The notes under the pieces are model-generated. The model worked only from the letters and a program-made list of their open reading frames with translations, searched no databases and had not been told where the DNA came from. A stretch of DNA of 37,258 nt, from assembly GCA_013287135.1 (NCBI GenBank), contig JABDEK010000036.1:1-37258 (forward strand), given 5' to 3'. Positions 26,917-34,982 of the stretch are shown one piece after another. The DNA comes from Acidobacteriota bacterium. GTDB taxonomy: Bacteria; Acidobacteriota; Terriglobia; Acidiferrales; UBA7541. Position numbers and translations under genes: made by a program. The first letter of the stretch is position 1; every line of letters starts with the position of its first letter.

Positions 26917-27254
26917 ATCTGCTCCGAGGTGGTGCGCAGGATACTGGCGATCAACGATGCCATGCGGTTCCACTTTTCGGTTTCCGAATGGAGCTGGCGC
27001 CGCCCGGCTGCAGTCAGGCTGTAGAACTTCGCCTTGCGTTTGTTATCCGATTCCCCCCACTCGCTGGCGATCCAACCCTGATGTTCCAGCCGATAGAGCG
27101 CCGGATATAACGAGCCTTGCTGGATCTCCAGTTGTTCGCCAGAGATCTGCTGAATGCGCAGCAAAACCCCGTAGCCGTGCAGCGGGCCAAGCGAGACAGC
27201 TTTGAGGATCAGCATGTCCAGCGTGCCCTGCAGCAAATCAATTTGTTTGCCCAC
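26913..27254 (-). CDS. PadR-family transcriptional repressor
   Basis: A 113-residue winged-helix regulator if begun at GTG 27254, which has GGAGAGG just upstream and matches the usual family N-terminus (MGKQIDLLQGTLDMLILKAVS). An ATG at 27296 would add 14 unusual residues and would place the start inside the operator. The domain reads LGPLHGYGVLLRIQQISG, LEIQQGSLYPALYRLEHQGWI, KRKAKFYSLTAAGRRQL and a C-terminal dimerisation helix. The stop overlaps the ADOP start (ATGA), the usual coupling of these two genes in Acidobacteria. It probably represses its own operon through the inverted repeat at 27272-27300. Confidence 0.93.
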   Translation of the reverse strand: MGKQIDLLQGTLDMLILKAVSLGPLHGYGVLLRIQQISGEQLEIQQGSLYPALYRLEHQGWIASEWGESDNKRKAKFYSLTAAGRRQLHSETEKWNRMASLIASILRTTSEQI

Positions 27255-27271
27255 GACCTCTCCTTGTTTGT

Positions 27272-27300
27272 CTAGGAGAGGTTTAACAAAACTCACCTAG
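27272..27300. promoter_or_regulatory. Candidate PadR operator (inverted repeat)
   Basis: CTAGGAGAG (27272-27280) and CTCACCTAG (27292-27300) are inverted copies matching at 8 of 9 positions, with an 11-base spacer. A second, overlapping inverted pair, CCTCTCCT with AGGAGAGG, spans about 27257-27281, and an AAGGAGAG lies further upstream. The cluster sits just upstream of padR, where the promoter must be. Confidence 0.6.
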
Positions 27301-27339
27301 ATAGTCAAGGAGAGAGTATTTTTGCGAAAAGATTCCCCC

Positions 27340-27434
27340 GATCCGGAGGGTACGGCCGAGAACATTCGGATCGGCGCCATAGGCACGGCGCCACAGGTCA
27401 TCGCTGATCACGGCCTCTGGAGCGAAACCCGGCG
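27340..27434 (-). pseudogene. Fragment of an ADOP permease gene
   Basis: About 95 bases nearly identical to the interior of the ADOP gene (about 26174-26268), in the same orientation, with only a few differences. It begins about 85 bases upstream of the padR start and ends next to unrelated DNA. It is a leftover from a second ADOP copy or a recombination scar. No function is expected. Confidence 0.85.
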
Positions 27435-27460
27435 AGCCCAAACTTATGTGGACGTCAGTC

Positions 27461-27486
27461 TGACTGTAGTGAAAATTGTAGTGACC
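27461..27486. repeat. 26-base repeat with two TCACTACA units, copy 1 (inverted)
   Basis: On the minus strand this reads GGTCACTACAA, three bases, TCACTACAGT and matches 34639-34664 at 21 of 26 positions in opposite orientation. Each copy lies 45-100 bases left of a tRNA-Pro fragment. It may be an arm-type integrase site or a trace of a lost integrase gene end. Confidence 0.6.
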
Positions 27487-27587
27487 GTCCGAGCAAGTGC
27501 ATCCATTCAGCTACAATCAGCCGCAGTTCCGATTTTGCGCTAAGTCCTGATGTTTGAGGCGTTCTGTATGTAACTGATTGAAGGAAA

Positions 27588-27638
27588 TGGTCGGGGCGTG
27601 GAGATTCGAACTCCAGACCTCCTGCGCCCAAGGCAGGC
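27588..27638 (-). repeat. tRNA-Pro 3' fragment B (attachment-site remnant)
   Basis: It matches the intact tRNA-Pro from its CCA end through the T arm, variable loop and whole anticodon arm (GCCTGCCTTGGGCGCAGG), with one difference in the T loop. The D arm and 5' acceptor strand are absent. It marks the junction between modules 1 and 2. Confidence 0.88.
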
Positions 27639-27754
27639 TCCTTACTTCCGGTAAGCAATTCATTTTCAATCACTCAATAGAAAAATTGCGACTTAGCTCC
27701 AGATTGAGAATTGCGTAGGCAGCCTGGCCCGATTGTTGGATCGGCCTCTTAGCG

Positions 27755-27804
27755 TGACTTTCCTAACGTACCAACCGGTATGTACGTTAATCATCCGAAA
27801 GTCA
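27755..27804. promoter_or_regulatory. Nested palindromes resembling a TetR-type operator, no regulator nearby
   Basis: An inner 24-base palindrome at 27765-27788 has perfect AACGTAC/GTACGTT arms and a central ACCGGT, symmetrical at 20 of 24 positions. It is enclosed by a perfect outer inverted repeat, TGACTTTC (27755-27762) with GAAAGTCA (27797-27804). The inner form resembles operators of TetR-family repressors. No TetR gene is in the window. The site lies about 270 bases upstream of the HAF-repeat gene. Confidence 0.55.
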
Positions 27805-28072
27805 ATAACAATTTGAGCGGTTTGACTTTGGGCTTCTGCCGTTCTCGAATTTCATAACCTCGCGCGGTTGTGCATGAAAAGTTGGAGAAACCTTCGCTCG
27901 AGCCGTTTTGGGATGGTCCAAGAATTTTGTTAGCCCGCCCCTCATTTTCACGCTCTCAAGTGTTGGGCCCGTTGTGTCACGTAATCGTCGTGAACCTGGA
28001 ATACCACCTGCTCCGTATTTCTCGCCCAGCCATCTCAGCACGAAAACTTTGCTCGGACAAAAAGGAGAAGAT
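27805..28072. other. Region upstream of the HAF gene, no gene seen
   Basis: About 268 bases of non-coding sequence between the nested palindrome and the HAF-repeat gene. The HAF frame is open back to 27908, but residues before ATG 28073 do not resemble the family. The ribosome binding site AAGGAG (28062-28067) supports the later start. Confidence 0.5.
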
Positions 28073-29371
28073 ATGAGCGCACTAAGACGGTTGCGAAATT
28101 TCTGGATGCCGTGGGTTGCGATGATTGTTCTGGGTTGCTTCAGTGACGCGGCCGCTCAGACGAGCTACAAAATTACCGATTTGGGCATTAACAACAGCAA
28201 AGACAACTTCAGCATGGCCATGGGCCTCAATAATCAGGGCTGGACGGAGAACATGGATGGGACCGTGAACCCTCCAGAGACTAGCCTGTTTACGACAGTT
28301 GCAAGGGGCCGCGCGGTGATAAGCATCTACGGATTCAACATCGACCTGGGCACGCTTGGAAAACCCGGCGCCAACAGTTGGATCAACTGGGGCGGGATCA
28401 ATGACTTCGGGGAAGCCGTTGGTCAGTCCGAAACAGCTGAACTAGATCCGAACGGCGAAGACATTTGCGGCTTCGGCACACACCTTATTTGCGTTCCGTT
28501 TCTTTGGCGATTCGGCCAAATGAGCGCTCTTCCGACGCTCGGCGGAAATAATGGGCAGGCCAGCGCCATCAATAACCGGGGAGAAGTCGTCGGATATGCC
28601 GAAAACGGTCCCGTGGACTCCACATGCCCAGCCGGCACAACCAACAATCGGATTACGTTGCCGGCGTTGTGGGAAAGAGGGAGCGCCGAAGCTCTTCCTC
28701 TGGTGGGTAACGATCCAGACGGTGTCGCATTCGGGATTAACGATCGAGGCCAAGCCGTAGGCTACTCGGGAAGCTGCACTGCAGCGATTCACGCAGTAAT
28801 GTGGAAAGACAAGACTGCCTTCGTGCTTCAGGATCTCGGAGGTACAGGTTCTAATTTCGGCTACGCCATTAACAACCGCGGCCAAATCGCCGGGCAAATC
28901 GGCACTGCTGACGGCACAACTTTCTATGCCGCGGCTTGGCTGAACGGCGCCGACGGCGCAGTCACAAGCCTTGGCGTTCTGCCGGGAGATTTTGCCGCCT
29001 TTGCCACCGGCATCAACGACCGGGGCCAAGTGGTGGGAAACAACTTTGACTCCAGTTTCAACTGGTCCCACGGCTTCATCTGGCAGGATGGTGTGATGAC
29101 CGACCTTAACACGCTGATTTCCGCGGATTCCAACCTGTTCATAATCTCGGCTAGCAATATCAATGATAGCGGACAAATCTCGGGCATGGGAACGGTGCAA
29201 AGCGGGCCCCATAAGGGCGACATTCACGCCTATCTTTTGACACCCGAAAAGGGACGCATGGAGGGCGCCTCGATGGCAGATTTCGCACGTACGCACCCGC
29301 AATCCGTTTTGTCCGCGAATGCTTGCAACCACTCTTTGCAGAAATTGGGACCCGGCCGATTCCAGCGTTAG
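28073..29371 (+). CDS. Exported HAF-repeat protein
   Basis: A 432-residue secreted protein with signal peptide (MSALRRLRNFWMPWVAMIVLGCFSDAAAQ) followed by repeats of the HAF type. Repeat cores are visible as AINNRGEVVGYAEN, GINDRGQAVGYSG, AINNRGQIAGQIG, GINDRGQVVGNNF and NINDSGQISGMG, with YKITDLGIN and LQDLGGTG elements between them. Such repeats build a beta-propeller-like structure in proteins of unknown role, common in Acidobacteria and some plant-associated bacteria. ATG 28073 with AAGGAG seven bases before it is preferred over an in-frame start at 27908. The gene ends 75 bases before an integrase remnant, and its last 30 residues are unlike the repeats. Confidence 0.88.
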   Translation: MSALRRLRNFWMPWVAMIVLGCFSDAAAQTSYKITDLGINNSKDNFSMAMGLNNQGWTENMDGTVNPPETSLFTTVARGRAVISIYGFNIDLGTLGKPGANSWINWGGINDFGEAVGQSETAELDPNGEDICGFGTHLICVPFLWRFGQMSALPTLGGNNGQASAINNRGEVVGYAENGPVDSTCPAGTTNNRITLPALWERGSAEALPLVGNDPDGVAFGINDRGQAVGYSGSCTAAIHAVMWKDKTAFVLQDLGGTGSNFGYAINNRGQIAGQIGTADGTTFYAAAWLNGADGAVTSLGVLPGDFAAFATGINDRGQVVGNNFDSSFNWSHGFIWQDGVMTDLNTLISADSNLFIISASNINDSGQISGMGTVQSGPHKGDIHAYLLTPEKGRMEGASMADFARTHPQSVLSANACNHSLQKLGPGRFQR

Positions 29372-29445
29372 CGGGCATTTTCGGAGCTTCCGCGCCGTCT
29401 ATTCAAGGCATACGCTGCGCGAGGCACAAGGGCGGATGATGTACG

Positions 29446-29625
29446 GGAATTCTGGGTCACGCAAATATCGACGTGACCCAGAATGTTTACGGCAAAAACT
29501 GCTGGGAAGAACGAGGGGATGCGGTCACCCGAGCTGTCGAAGCAATGACCAATACCGCTCAAAATGCCGAGAAAGAAGAGAATCAGCCTGAATCAGCCCC
29601 AGCAGGGGCTAGAATTACAAGTTGA
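29446..29625 (+). pseudogene. C-terminal remnant of a tyrosine recombinase (phage-type integrase)
   Basis: The frame ending at TGA 29623-29625 encodes GILGHANIDVTQNVYGKNCW and then EERGDAVTRAVEAM. LGHANI..T...Y is the C-terminal signature of tyrosine recombinases, containing the nucleophile Tyr and the conserved LGH of the R-H-R-Y set. A related sequence may continue upstream in another frame (ADDVR just before 29446), suggesting a frameshift, but the rest of the catalytic domain is gone. This is the only integrase trace in the island and probably belonged to the element now represented by module 2. Confidence 0.85.
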
Positions 29626-29631
29626 AGCCCG

Positions 29632-29871
29632 GTGGTGATGGCGTTTCGCAAGAAGATGGCCAGCGGGGAAGTCCAGCAACGATACCGTCGTCGTGGACCA
29701 ATCGTGGAGTTTTGTCACGCGTGGATCAAGAGCAAGCTGGGACTGCGGCAGTTCCATGTGCGGGGTCTGAAGAAAGTGCACATGGAAATGTTGTGGGCTT
29801 GCCTGACCTACAACCTGCAGTTTTGGATCCGTCTCACAAAGCTAAGCACAACACCATCCGTTACCTGAGAG
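29632..29871 (+). mobile_element. IS transposase C-terminal remnant (DDE family, IS1182-like)
   Basis: The 78-residue frame contains KKMASGEVQQRYRRRGPIVE, then FCHAWIKSKLGLRQFHVRGL and KVHMEMLWACLTYNLQFWIRL. This is the typical C-terminus of DDE transposases of the IS1182/IS5-like type, including the catalytic Glu region (VEFCHAWIK). The N-terminal two thirds are missing and I see no terminal inverted repeats. It starts 7 bases after the integrase scrap, so a deletion may have joined the two remnants. Confidence 0.82.
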
Positions 29872-30035
29872 AGTAAGAGAACATCGGTGAGGATCGAGAC
29901 ACTCGCCAGTAACAAGTCCCAAATTAAATAAACTCACGCCCAATCTTCAATTGTTTGAGGTTTTTTCACAGCTTCCAGGGCTGGACTCTACTTGGTCCGG
30001 TTTGGGCGTTAGACTTAGCAGGTTCTCTCTCTTCG

Positions 30036-30064
30036 TTGACTTGCCTTTAGACGCAGCCTAAGAT
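30036..30064 (+). promoter_or_regulatory. Candidate sigma-70 promoter for the kinase-TPR gene
   Basis: TTGACT (30036-30041), a 17-base spacer and TAAGAT (30059-30064) form a good sigma-70 promoter. It lies 28 bases before the ATG at 30092, with GAGGAAG as ribosome binding site between them. No other promoter of this quality is visible upstream. Confidence 0.6.
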
Positions 30065-30091
30065 TTCCGCGCAGAGGAAGTTCCCTCCCAA

Positions 30092-32290
30092 ATGATCGGC
30101 AAGATACTTGGCCATTACCGCATCGTCGAGAAGATCGGCGCTGGTGGCATGGGCGAAGTGTACCGTGCACGCGATGAGCAGCTCGACCGTGATGTAGCGC
30201 TAAAAGTCCTGCCGGCCGGCACGCTCGGCGACGACGCTGCTCGAAAACAGTTCCGCAAAGAAGCTCTGGCTCTCGCAAAACTGAACTATCCCAACATTGA
30301 AACCATTTTCGAATTCGGTTCGCAGGATGGCGTGGATTTTCTGGCCATGGAGCTGATTCCCGGGCAGCCGCTTGGCGAAAAACTGAAAGACGGGCCGCTC
30401 GAGCAGCAGGAAATCGTCCGGCTCGCGACGCAGCTCGCGGACGGATTGACGGCGGCGCACGAGCAGAGCGTCATCCATCGCGATCTGAAGCCTGCCAATC
30501 TTTTCGTCACACCGGACGGGCGTCTGAAGATCCTCGATTTCGGCTTGGCGAGGCTGGTGCATCCGGAACTTGCCGGAGATGTGACGCGAAGCATCACGAT
30601 GGAAACAGGGACGGTGTCGGGCACCGTGCCTTACATGCCGCCGGAACAGTTGCGCGGATTGCCGGCCGATGCACGCAGCGATATCTATGCAGCCGGCGCG
30701 GTGCTGTATGAGATGGCCACGGGGCAAAGGCCGTTCCCGCAAAAGCAGAGCGCGGAATTAATGGGCGCAATTCTGCATCAGGCGCCGCCGGCACCAAGTT
30801 CGGTGAACCCGCATGTCTCGCCCGGGCTTGAATCCGTAATCGGCAAGATGCTCGAAAAAGATCCGGGGCAACGCTATCAATCGGCGCGCGAATTGCGGAT
30901 CGCCCTAGAGACCATTTCGAACGCCGGCGTGGCGTCCGGCCGGGTAGCAGCAACTTCCGTTGCGACTCAAGAATCCGGTCGCGCGCCGATCACTGTAGTG
31001 GAACGACCCAGAAGACGCTGGAGGATCGCAGCGCCGCTCATGCTCTTTGCCGTCGCGGCGGCCGCTTTCGCTGGGTGGCTCTTCTATGCGCGACACGCGC
31101 ACGCATTGGGCGCGGCCGACACGGTGGTGCTGGCGGATTTTTCGAACTCGACGGGTGACCCTGTATTCGATGACACGCTGAAACAGGCGCTCTCGGTGCA
31201 ACTCGCGCAGTCGCCATTTCTGAACGTCCTGGCGGATCGCAAGGTGAACTCGACGCTGAAACTGATGGACAAGAAGCCCGGCGAGCCTCTTACCGGCGAA
31301 ACGGCGCGGGAATTGTGCGTGCGCTCGGGCAGTAAAGCGGTGCTGCAGGGCTCGATCGCCAGCCTGGGAAGCGAGTATGTAATCGGGTTGAAGGCGGTGA
31401 ACTGTACCAGCGGCGATGTGCTGGCCCAGGAACTCGTGCAGGCCGCGAGCAAGGAACAGGTTTTGAAGGCGATGGGCGGGGCCACAACAAAATTTCGGCA
31501 GACTCTCGGCGAGTCGCTGAGCACGGTGCAGAAATACGACACGCCACTCAACCAGGCCACCACCCCTTCGTTGGACGCTCTGAAAGCCTTCACACAAGGG
31601 AAGACAATTCGCAATACGAAAGGCGATGCCGAATCGATTCCGTTTTTCAAGCATGCCATCGAACTCGATCCCAACTTCGCGATGGCCTACACGGCGCTGG
31701 GCGTCTCGTACTCCAACCTCGACGAACACGGCGCCGCGAGCGAATATCTGAGCAAGGCCTACGAATTGCGCGGCCGCGTGAGCGAGCGCGAACAATTTGC
31801 CATCGGTGGCCTGTACCACGATTACGTTACCGGGGACAGGCAGAAGGCCAACGACACTTATGCGTTGTGGGAGCAGACCTATCCGCGAGAGCTATCGCCA
31901 CACGTCAACATCGGCGTGAACTACAGCTTGATGGGGCAGCAGCAGAAATTTTTGGCCGAGGGCCTGGAATGCCTGCGCCTGGATCCTGCATTCAGCGGTT
32001 GTTACGCCAATCTCATGAACAATTATATTTTTATGTATCGGCTGCAGGATGCCAAGGCCACTTACGATCAGGCAGTCGCCCGCAAGATAGATGTGCCGTT
32101 CCTGCATGAGCTCAGATTCAAGCTCGCTTTCCTCGAAGACGACAACGCAGAAATACAGCGACAGATCGCCTGGGCCGCCGACAAACCGGGCGAGCAGGAA
32201 TATTTTCTGAACCAACAGGCAGTTCCACGGCGAACTACAGAACGCGCGTGCATTGATCCAACGCGCAGTGGAACTCGCCCGGCAGGGTGA
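30092..32290 (+). CDS. Ser/Thr protein kinase with TPR sensor region, 5' part of a frameshifted gene
   Basis: A eukaryote-like (PknB-type) kinase. The catalytic domain (residues 1-275) is complete: glycine loop GAGGMGEVY, Lys38 in VALKVL, Glu57, HRDLKPANL with Asp131, DFGLA with Asp149, and the PPEQLRG activation-segment end. A transmembrane helix (about 313-332, IAAPLMLFAVAAAAFAGWLFYA) separates it from an extracytoplasmic part with a FlgO-like or TolB-like region (VVLADFSNSTGDPVFDDTL) and tetratricopeptide repeats from about residue 510. Near 32218-32222 the frame shifts: after EYFLNQQ it runs into a nonsense tail ending at 32290, while the TPRs continue in the next frame. One extra or two missing bases explain this. 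The kinase itself should still be made. Confidence 0.9.
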   Translation: MIGKILGHYRIVEKIGAGGMGEVYRARDEQLDRDVALKVLPAGTLGDDAARKQFRKEALALAKLNYPNIETIFEFGSQDGVDFLAMELIPGQPLGEKLKDGPLEQQEIVRLATQLADGLTAAHEQSVIHRDLKPANLFVTPDGRLKILDFGLARLVHPELAGDVTRSITMETGTVSGTVPYMPPEQLRGLPADARSDIYAAGAVLYEMATGQRPFPQKQSAELMGAILHQAPPAPSSVNPHVSPGLESVIGKMLEKDPGQRYQSARELRIALETISNAGVASGRVAATSVATQESGRAPITVVERPRRRWRIAAPLMLFAVAAAAFAGWLFYARHAHALGAADTVVLADFSNSTGDPVFDDTLKQALSVQLAQSPFLNVLADRKVNSTLKLMDKKPGEPLTGETARELCVRSGSKAVLQGSIASLGSEYVIGLKAVNCTSGDVLAQELVQAASKEQVLKAMGGATTKFRQTLGESLSTVQKYDTPLNQATTPSLDALKAFTQGKTIRNTKGDAESIPFFKHAIELDPNFAMAYTALGVSYSNLDEHGAASEYLSKAYELRGRVSEREQFAIGGLYHDYVTGDRQKANDTYALWEQTYPRELSPHVNIGVNYSLMGQQQKFLAEGLECLRLDPAFSGCYANLMNNYIFMYRLQDAKATYDQAVARKIDVPFLHELRFKLAFLEDDNAEIQRQIAWAADKPGEQEYFLNQQAVPRRTTERACIDPTRSGTRPAG

Positions 32291-32912
32291 CCTGAAGCAA
32301 GACGCAGCGGACTACGAAGTTGGGCTGGCGTGGTCAGAAGCCGAGCTTGGGAACTTTGAGGTGGCTCGACAGCAGGTTGCCACTGCTCTCACCATGTCCA
32401 CAGACCGTGATCTCCAGGTGCAGGCAGCTGTGGTTCTGGCTCGGGCCGGAGACGAGACGCAGGCCCAAAAGATTGCCGACGACCTGGCCAAGAGATTCCC
32501 GTCCGATACTCTGGTCAATTTTATTTGGCTGCCCACCATTCGCGCGGCCATCGAAATTGGCCGCAAAAATCCTGCGAAAGCGGTTGAGTATCTTCAGACC
32601 GCGCTCCCATACGATCTGAGCTTTCTCGTCGAGCTTTATCCTGCCTATCTGCGCGGAGTCGCATATCTAAAGTTGCAACGCGGGAGCGAACCCGCCGCCG
32701 AGTTTCAAAAGCTTTTCGACCATCGCGGGCTGGTGGGGTATCAGCAGCAAGGTGCGCTGGCGCATTTGGGGATTGCGCGAGCGTACGTGCTGCAAGGCGA
32801 CAAAGCTAAAGCGCGGGCCGCCTACAATGACTTCTTCGCGCTTTGGAAAAACGCCGACCCCGACATACCTATCCTAATCGCAGCAAAGTATGAATACGCA
32901 AAGCTTCAATAA
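32253..32912 (+). CDS. TPR region, 3' part of the frameshifted kinase gene
   Basis: This frame continues the tetratricopeptide repeats of the kinase gene after the shift at about 32220. In-frame sequence FHGELQNARALIQRAVELAR begins at about 32222, before the nominal TTG at 32253. It encodes further TPR pairs: ALIQRAVELARQGDLKQDAA, VGLAWSEAELGNFEVARQQV, AVVLARAGDETQAQKIADDL and AHLGIARAYVLQGDKAKARA. There is no ribosome binding site or signal at its start, so it is unlikely to be an independent gene. If the shift is real, the sensor part of the kinase is cut short. Confidence 0.85.
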   Translation: MIQRAVELARQGDLKQDAADYEVGLAWSEAELGNFEVARQQVATALTMSTDRDLQVQAAVVLARAGDETQAQKIADDLAKRFPSDTLVNFIWLPTIRAAIEIGRKNPAKAVEYLQTALPYDLSFLVELYPAYLRGVAYLKLQRGSEPAAEFQKLFDHRGLVGYQQQGALAHLGIARAYVLQGDKAKARAAYNDFFALWKNADPDIPILIAAKYEYAKLQ

Positions 32913-33123
32913 TCACACGCATTTCACGAGTCCATTAGATTGACGGCGATTTGTCCCCGCTAATCCGCCCTAGTGCCATCTGGTAAGTCGTTTACCAGGT
33001 GTTGCGGATAAATCCTGCCTGCAAGAGCGATCCGGACGCTGGAATGCTTCGAAAGACTTCCATAAGTAGCCCCGATAGGCGGGAGGGTTTATCCTAGTTG
33101 CCGGTTGCGCAGGGAGTCTTTGT

Positions 33124-34429
33124 ATGTCGAGAAAACTCGCGGGCCTCGCGGCCTTTTTTATTCTTAGCCTCCTCGCTCGCGGGGTGGGCCCAAACGGACA
33201 ATGGCGACGCGTTGAAACTGCTCGACGAGGTCGCGAAACACTATGCGGATGCCAACAGCTATCACATCGAGTCCATCCGCGAATCGCGGATCTCCTCTGA
33301 GCTCCACTCTTCTTGGCAGAAGGAGATGCTGAGGGCTGAGCAGGCACCGGGAAACCGTTACCGCTTCGAAGGGCGATCCGCTTCAGGCTCCGGAATCGTG
33401 CTCTCGGACGGCATCACCGAATGGAATCTACACCGCAGCTATGACCAATACACCAAAAGGCCGCCAGGGAACTATGGCCACCCGTTTCCGAAGAGGCCAA
33501 CCGCCCAGGATGAAGAGCCAGAGCAAGAAGCCTTTTTCTTGCAGACGAACCTCGCGACGGCGGGTGATTTCGCCAAGTCAGCGCACTTCCTACCAGAAGA
33601 AACAATCTCGGTAGAAGATCATCGCGTCGCGTGCGTGGTTGTGACCTTTGGCCCGGAGGACCTGCGACAGCCCTTTCCATCTGCTAGTACAAGTCAGACC
33701 TTCTGGATCGACAAGGTGCACCGGATCATCGTAAAGTCGCTGCGCGTAAGCGACGGCAATAGGCTGTTCGACCCGGCGCGCCCGCCCGTACACCCAATTT
33801 CTGTCCACAGCGAAGAATTGACTGTCTATCCCGTGGTGAAGCTGAACGAGCCCATTCCAGATATCGATTTTGCCTTTACTCCACCCGAAAATGCTTCCGT
33901 TGTGGAGGAGTTTCCCTCGCCTTATGGCGTCAGTACGGCGGCTGACTCCGACTCCGCAACGGTCCTGCCCAAGCAGCCCGACATGATCGGCAAGATGGAG
34001 CCAGCACTTACGTTGCATGCGGCGGACAACAGCTCGTTGCAACTGGGCGGTCTGCGCGGACATCCTGTATTGATCGACCTTTGGGCGACATGGTGCGCTC
34101 CATGCTTGGAGGAGATGCCGCTGATCGATCACATATTTCGGAAGACACGAGACACGGGACTCGTCGTGCTGGGATTGGATTACGACCGGGACCCGAAGAC
34201 CGCCGCGGACTTCCTGAAACGAAAGAACTACGGCTGGGCAGACTACCATGACGACTTGAAGCGACCTGAATTCCCCCACAATGGAATTCCACTGATTGTG
34301 CTGATCGATGCGGAGGGGAAGATCGTTTACTACAACAATGGGGCATACGACGATCCTGGTCTGGTGTCGGCGGTCAGGAGACTAGGTCCGGCTTTTGCCA
34401 CAGCGCTGGGTAATGATTTCAAGCAATAG
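33124..34429 (+). CDS. Exported TlpA-like thioredoxin-fold protein, frameshift in signal peptide
   Basis: A protein of about 435 residues with a long N-terminal domain (ALKLLDEVAKHYADANSYHI onward, resembling outer-membrane lipoprotein-carrier or DUF2092-like folds) and a C-terminal thioredoxin domain. The redox motif is WATWCAPC in LIDLWATWCAPCLEEMPLID, and the cis-proline is in NGIPLIVLIDAEGKI. ATG 33124 with GGAG upstream begins a proper signal peptide (MSRKLAGLAAFF), but the main frame is reached only if one T is removed from the six at 33154-33159; it then continues as LFLASSLAGWAQTDN. Without that, translation would need a poor start near 33098. The likely role is thiol-disulfide exchange or resistance in the periplasm. 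Confidence 0.82.
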
Positions 34430-34638
34430 CGGGGACCAAGAATTCTCCAGCTCGTGGATCGCACTACTCAGTCGTGTCAGCCACGCGCTAAGTCCCGATA
34501 AGTCCGGGTTCTAGGACTCCACTGATTTGCGCGTTGATCAGGACTTACTAAGCCCGCGGAGCCGACATGCAGAGCGCCGCTAAAATGGGATGCTCAAAGA
34601 TTGTAGTGCTGATAAGGACTGGCGGACGGAAGTCAGCA

Positions 34639-34664
34639 GGTCACTACAAAAGTCACTACAGTGG
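34639..34664. repeat. 26-base repeat with two TCACTACA units, copy 2
   Basis: It reads GGTCACTACAA, three bases, TCACTACAGT on the plus strand and matches the complement of 27461-27486 at 21 of 26 positions. It lies 45 bases left of tRNA-Pro fragment C. Confidence 0.6.
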
Positions 34665-34708
34665 AGCGAGTGCAATGACGGACGCCGCCGCTAAGTTATT
34701 GAGGGGAT

Positions 34709-34752
34709 TGGTCGGGGCGTGGAGATTCGAATTCCAGACCTCCTGCGCCCAA
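34709..34752 (-). repeat. tRNA-Pro 3' fragment C (attachment-site remnant)
   Basis: It matches the tRNA-Pro 3' half from CCA through the T arm (two differences) to the anticodon loop CTTGGGC; the match then weakens (AGCCAGCC instead of AGGCAGGC). The 5' half is absent. It marks the junction between modules 2 and 3. Confidence 0.85.
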
Positions 34753-34772
34753 GCCAGCCGGGCTACCTTTTA

Positions 34773-34896
34773 GAAGTCCTTCCTTTTCAACCTTAGTTTT
34801 GAAAATAAACGAATTAGAAAAATATTTGGTAGTGGCACGATGTACGGAAATGTGGCTGCGCATGCATCGAGTCCCCCGAATTTTCCCCATAGCGAA
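34773..34896. repeat. 124-base island-end repeat, copy 2
   Basis: A gap-free partner of 20553-20676, about 85% identical by eye, also placed just right of a tRNA-Pro fragment. It includes GAAGTCCTTCC at the left and GTCCCCCGAATTTTCCCC near the right end. Confidence 0.85.
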
Positions 34897-34982
34897 CAAA
34901 GAGCGAAAGCAACAACGCTCGTGTCAAAACATCGAATCTGCCTGCACTATTAATTCTGTCCCCATTGGGGTAGAATAAGTGA

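Larger units (their letters stand above)
34430..34982. other. Module 2/3 junction: repeats only, no gene
   Basis: This 553-base stretch holds the 26-base TCACTACA repeat (34639-34664), tRNA-Pro fragment C (34709-34752) and the second 124-base repeat (34773-34896). A GCTAAGTCCCGAT motif at about 34488 echoes GCTAAGTCCTGAT at about 27539, left of fragment B. No open frame here looks like protein. Confidence 0.55.

Noticed and set aside
28442-29332. 296-codon open frame on the minus strand
   Set aside because: It is antisense to the HAF-repeat gene. The HAF repeats are clear on the plus strand and the antisense frame only mirrors them.
30905-31819. 304-codon open frame on the minus strand
   Set aside because: It is antisense to the kinase-TPR gene and has no protein features.
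34696-34899. Short minus-strand frames across the tRNA-Pro fragments (GAGGLEFESPRPDQ type peptides)
   Set aside because: These are translations of tRNA-Pro sequence and its flank, a known source of spurious proteins. The same peptide appears at all four tRNA copies.
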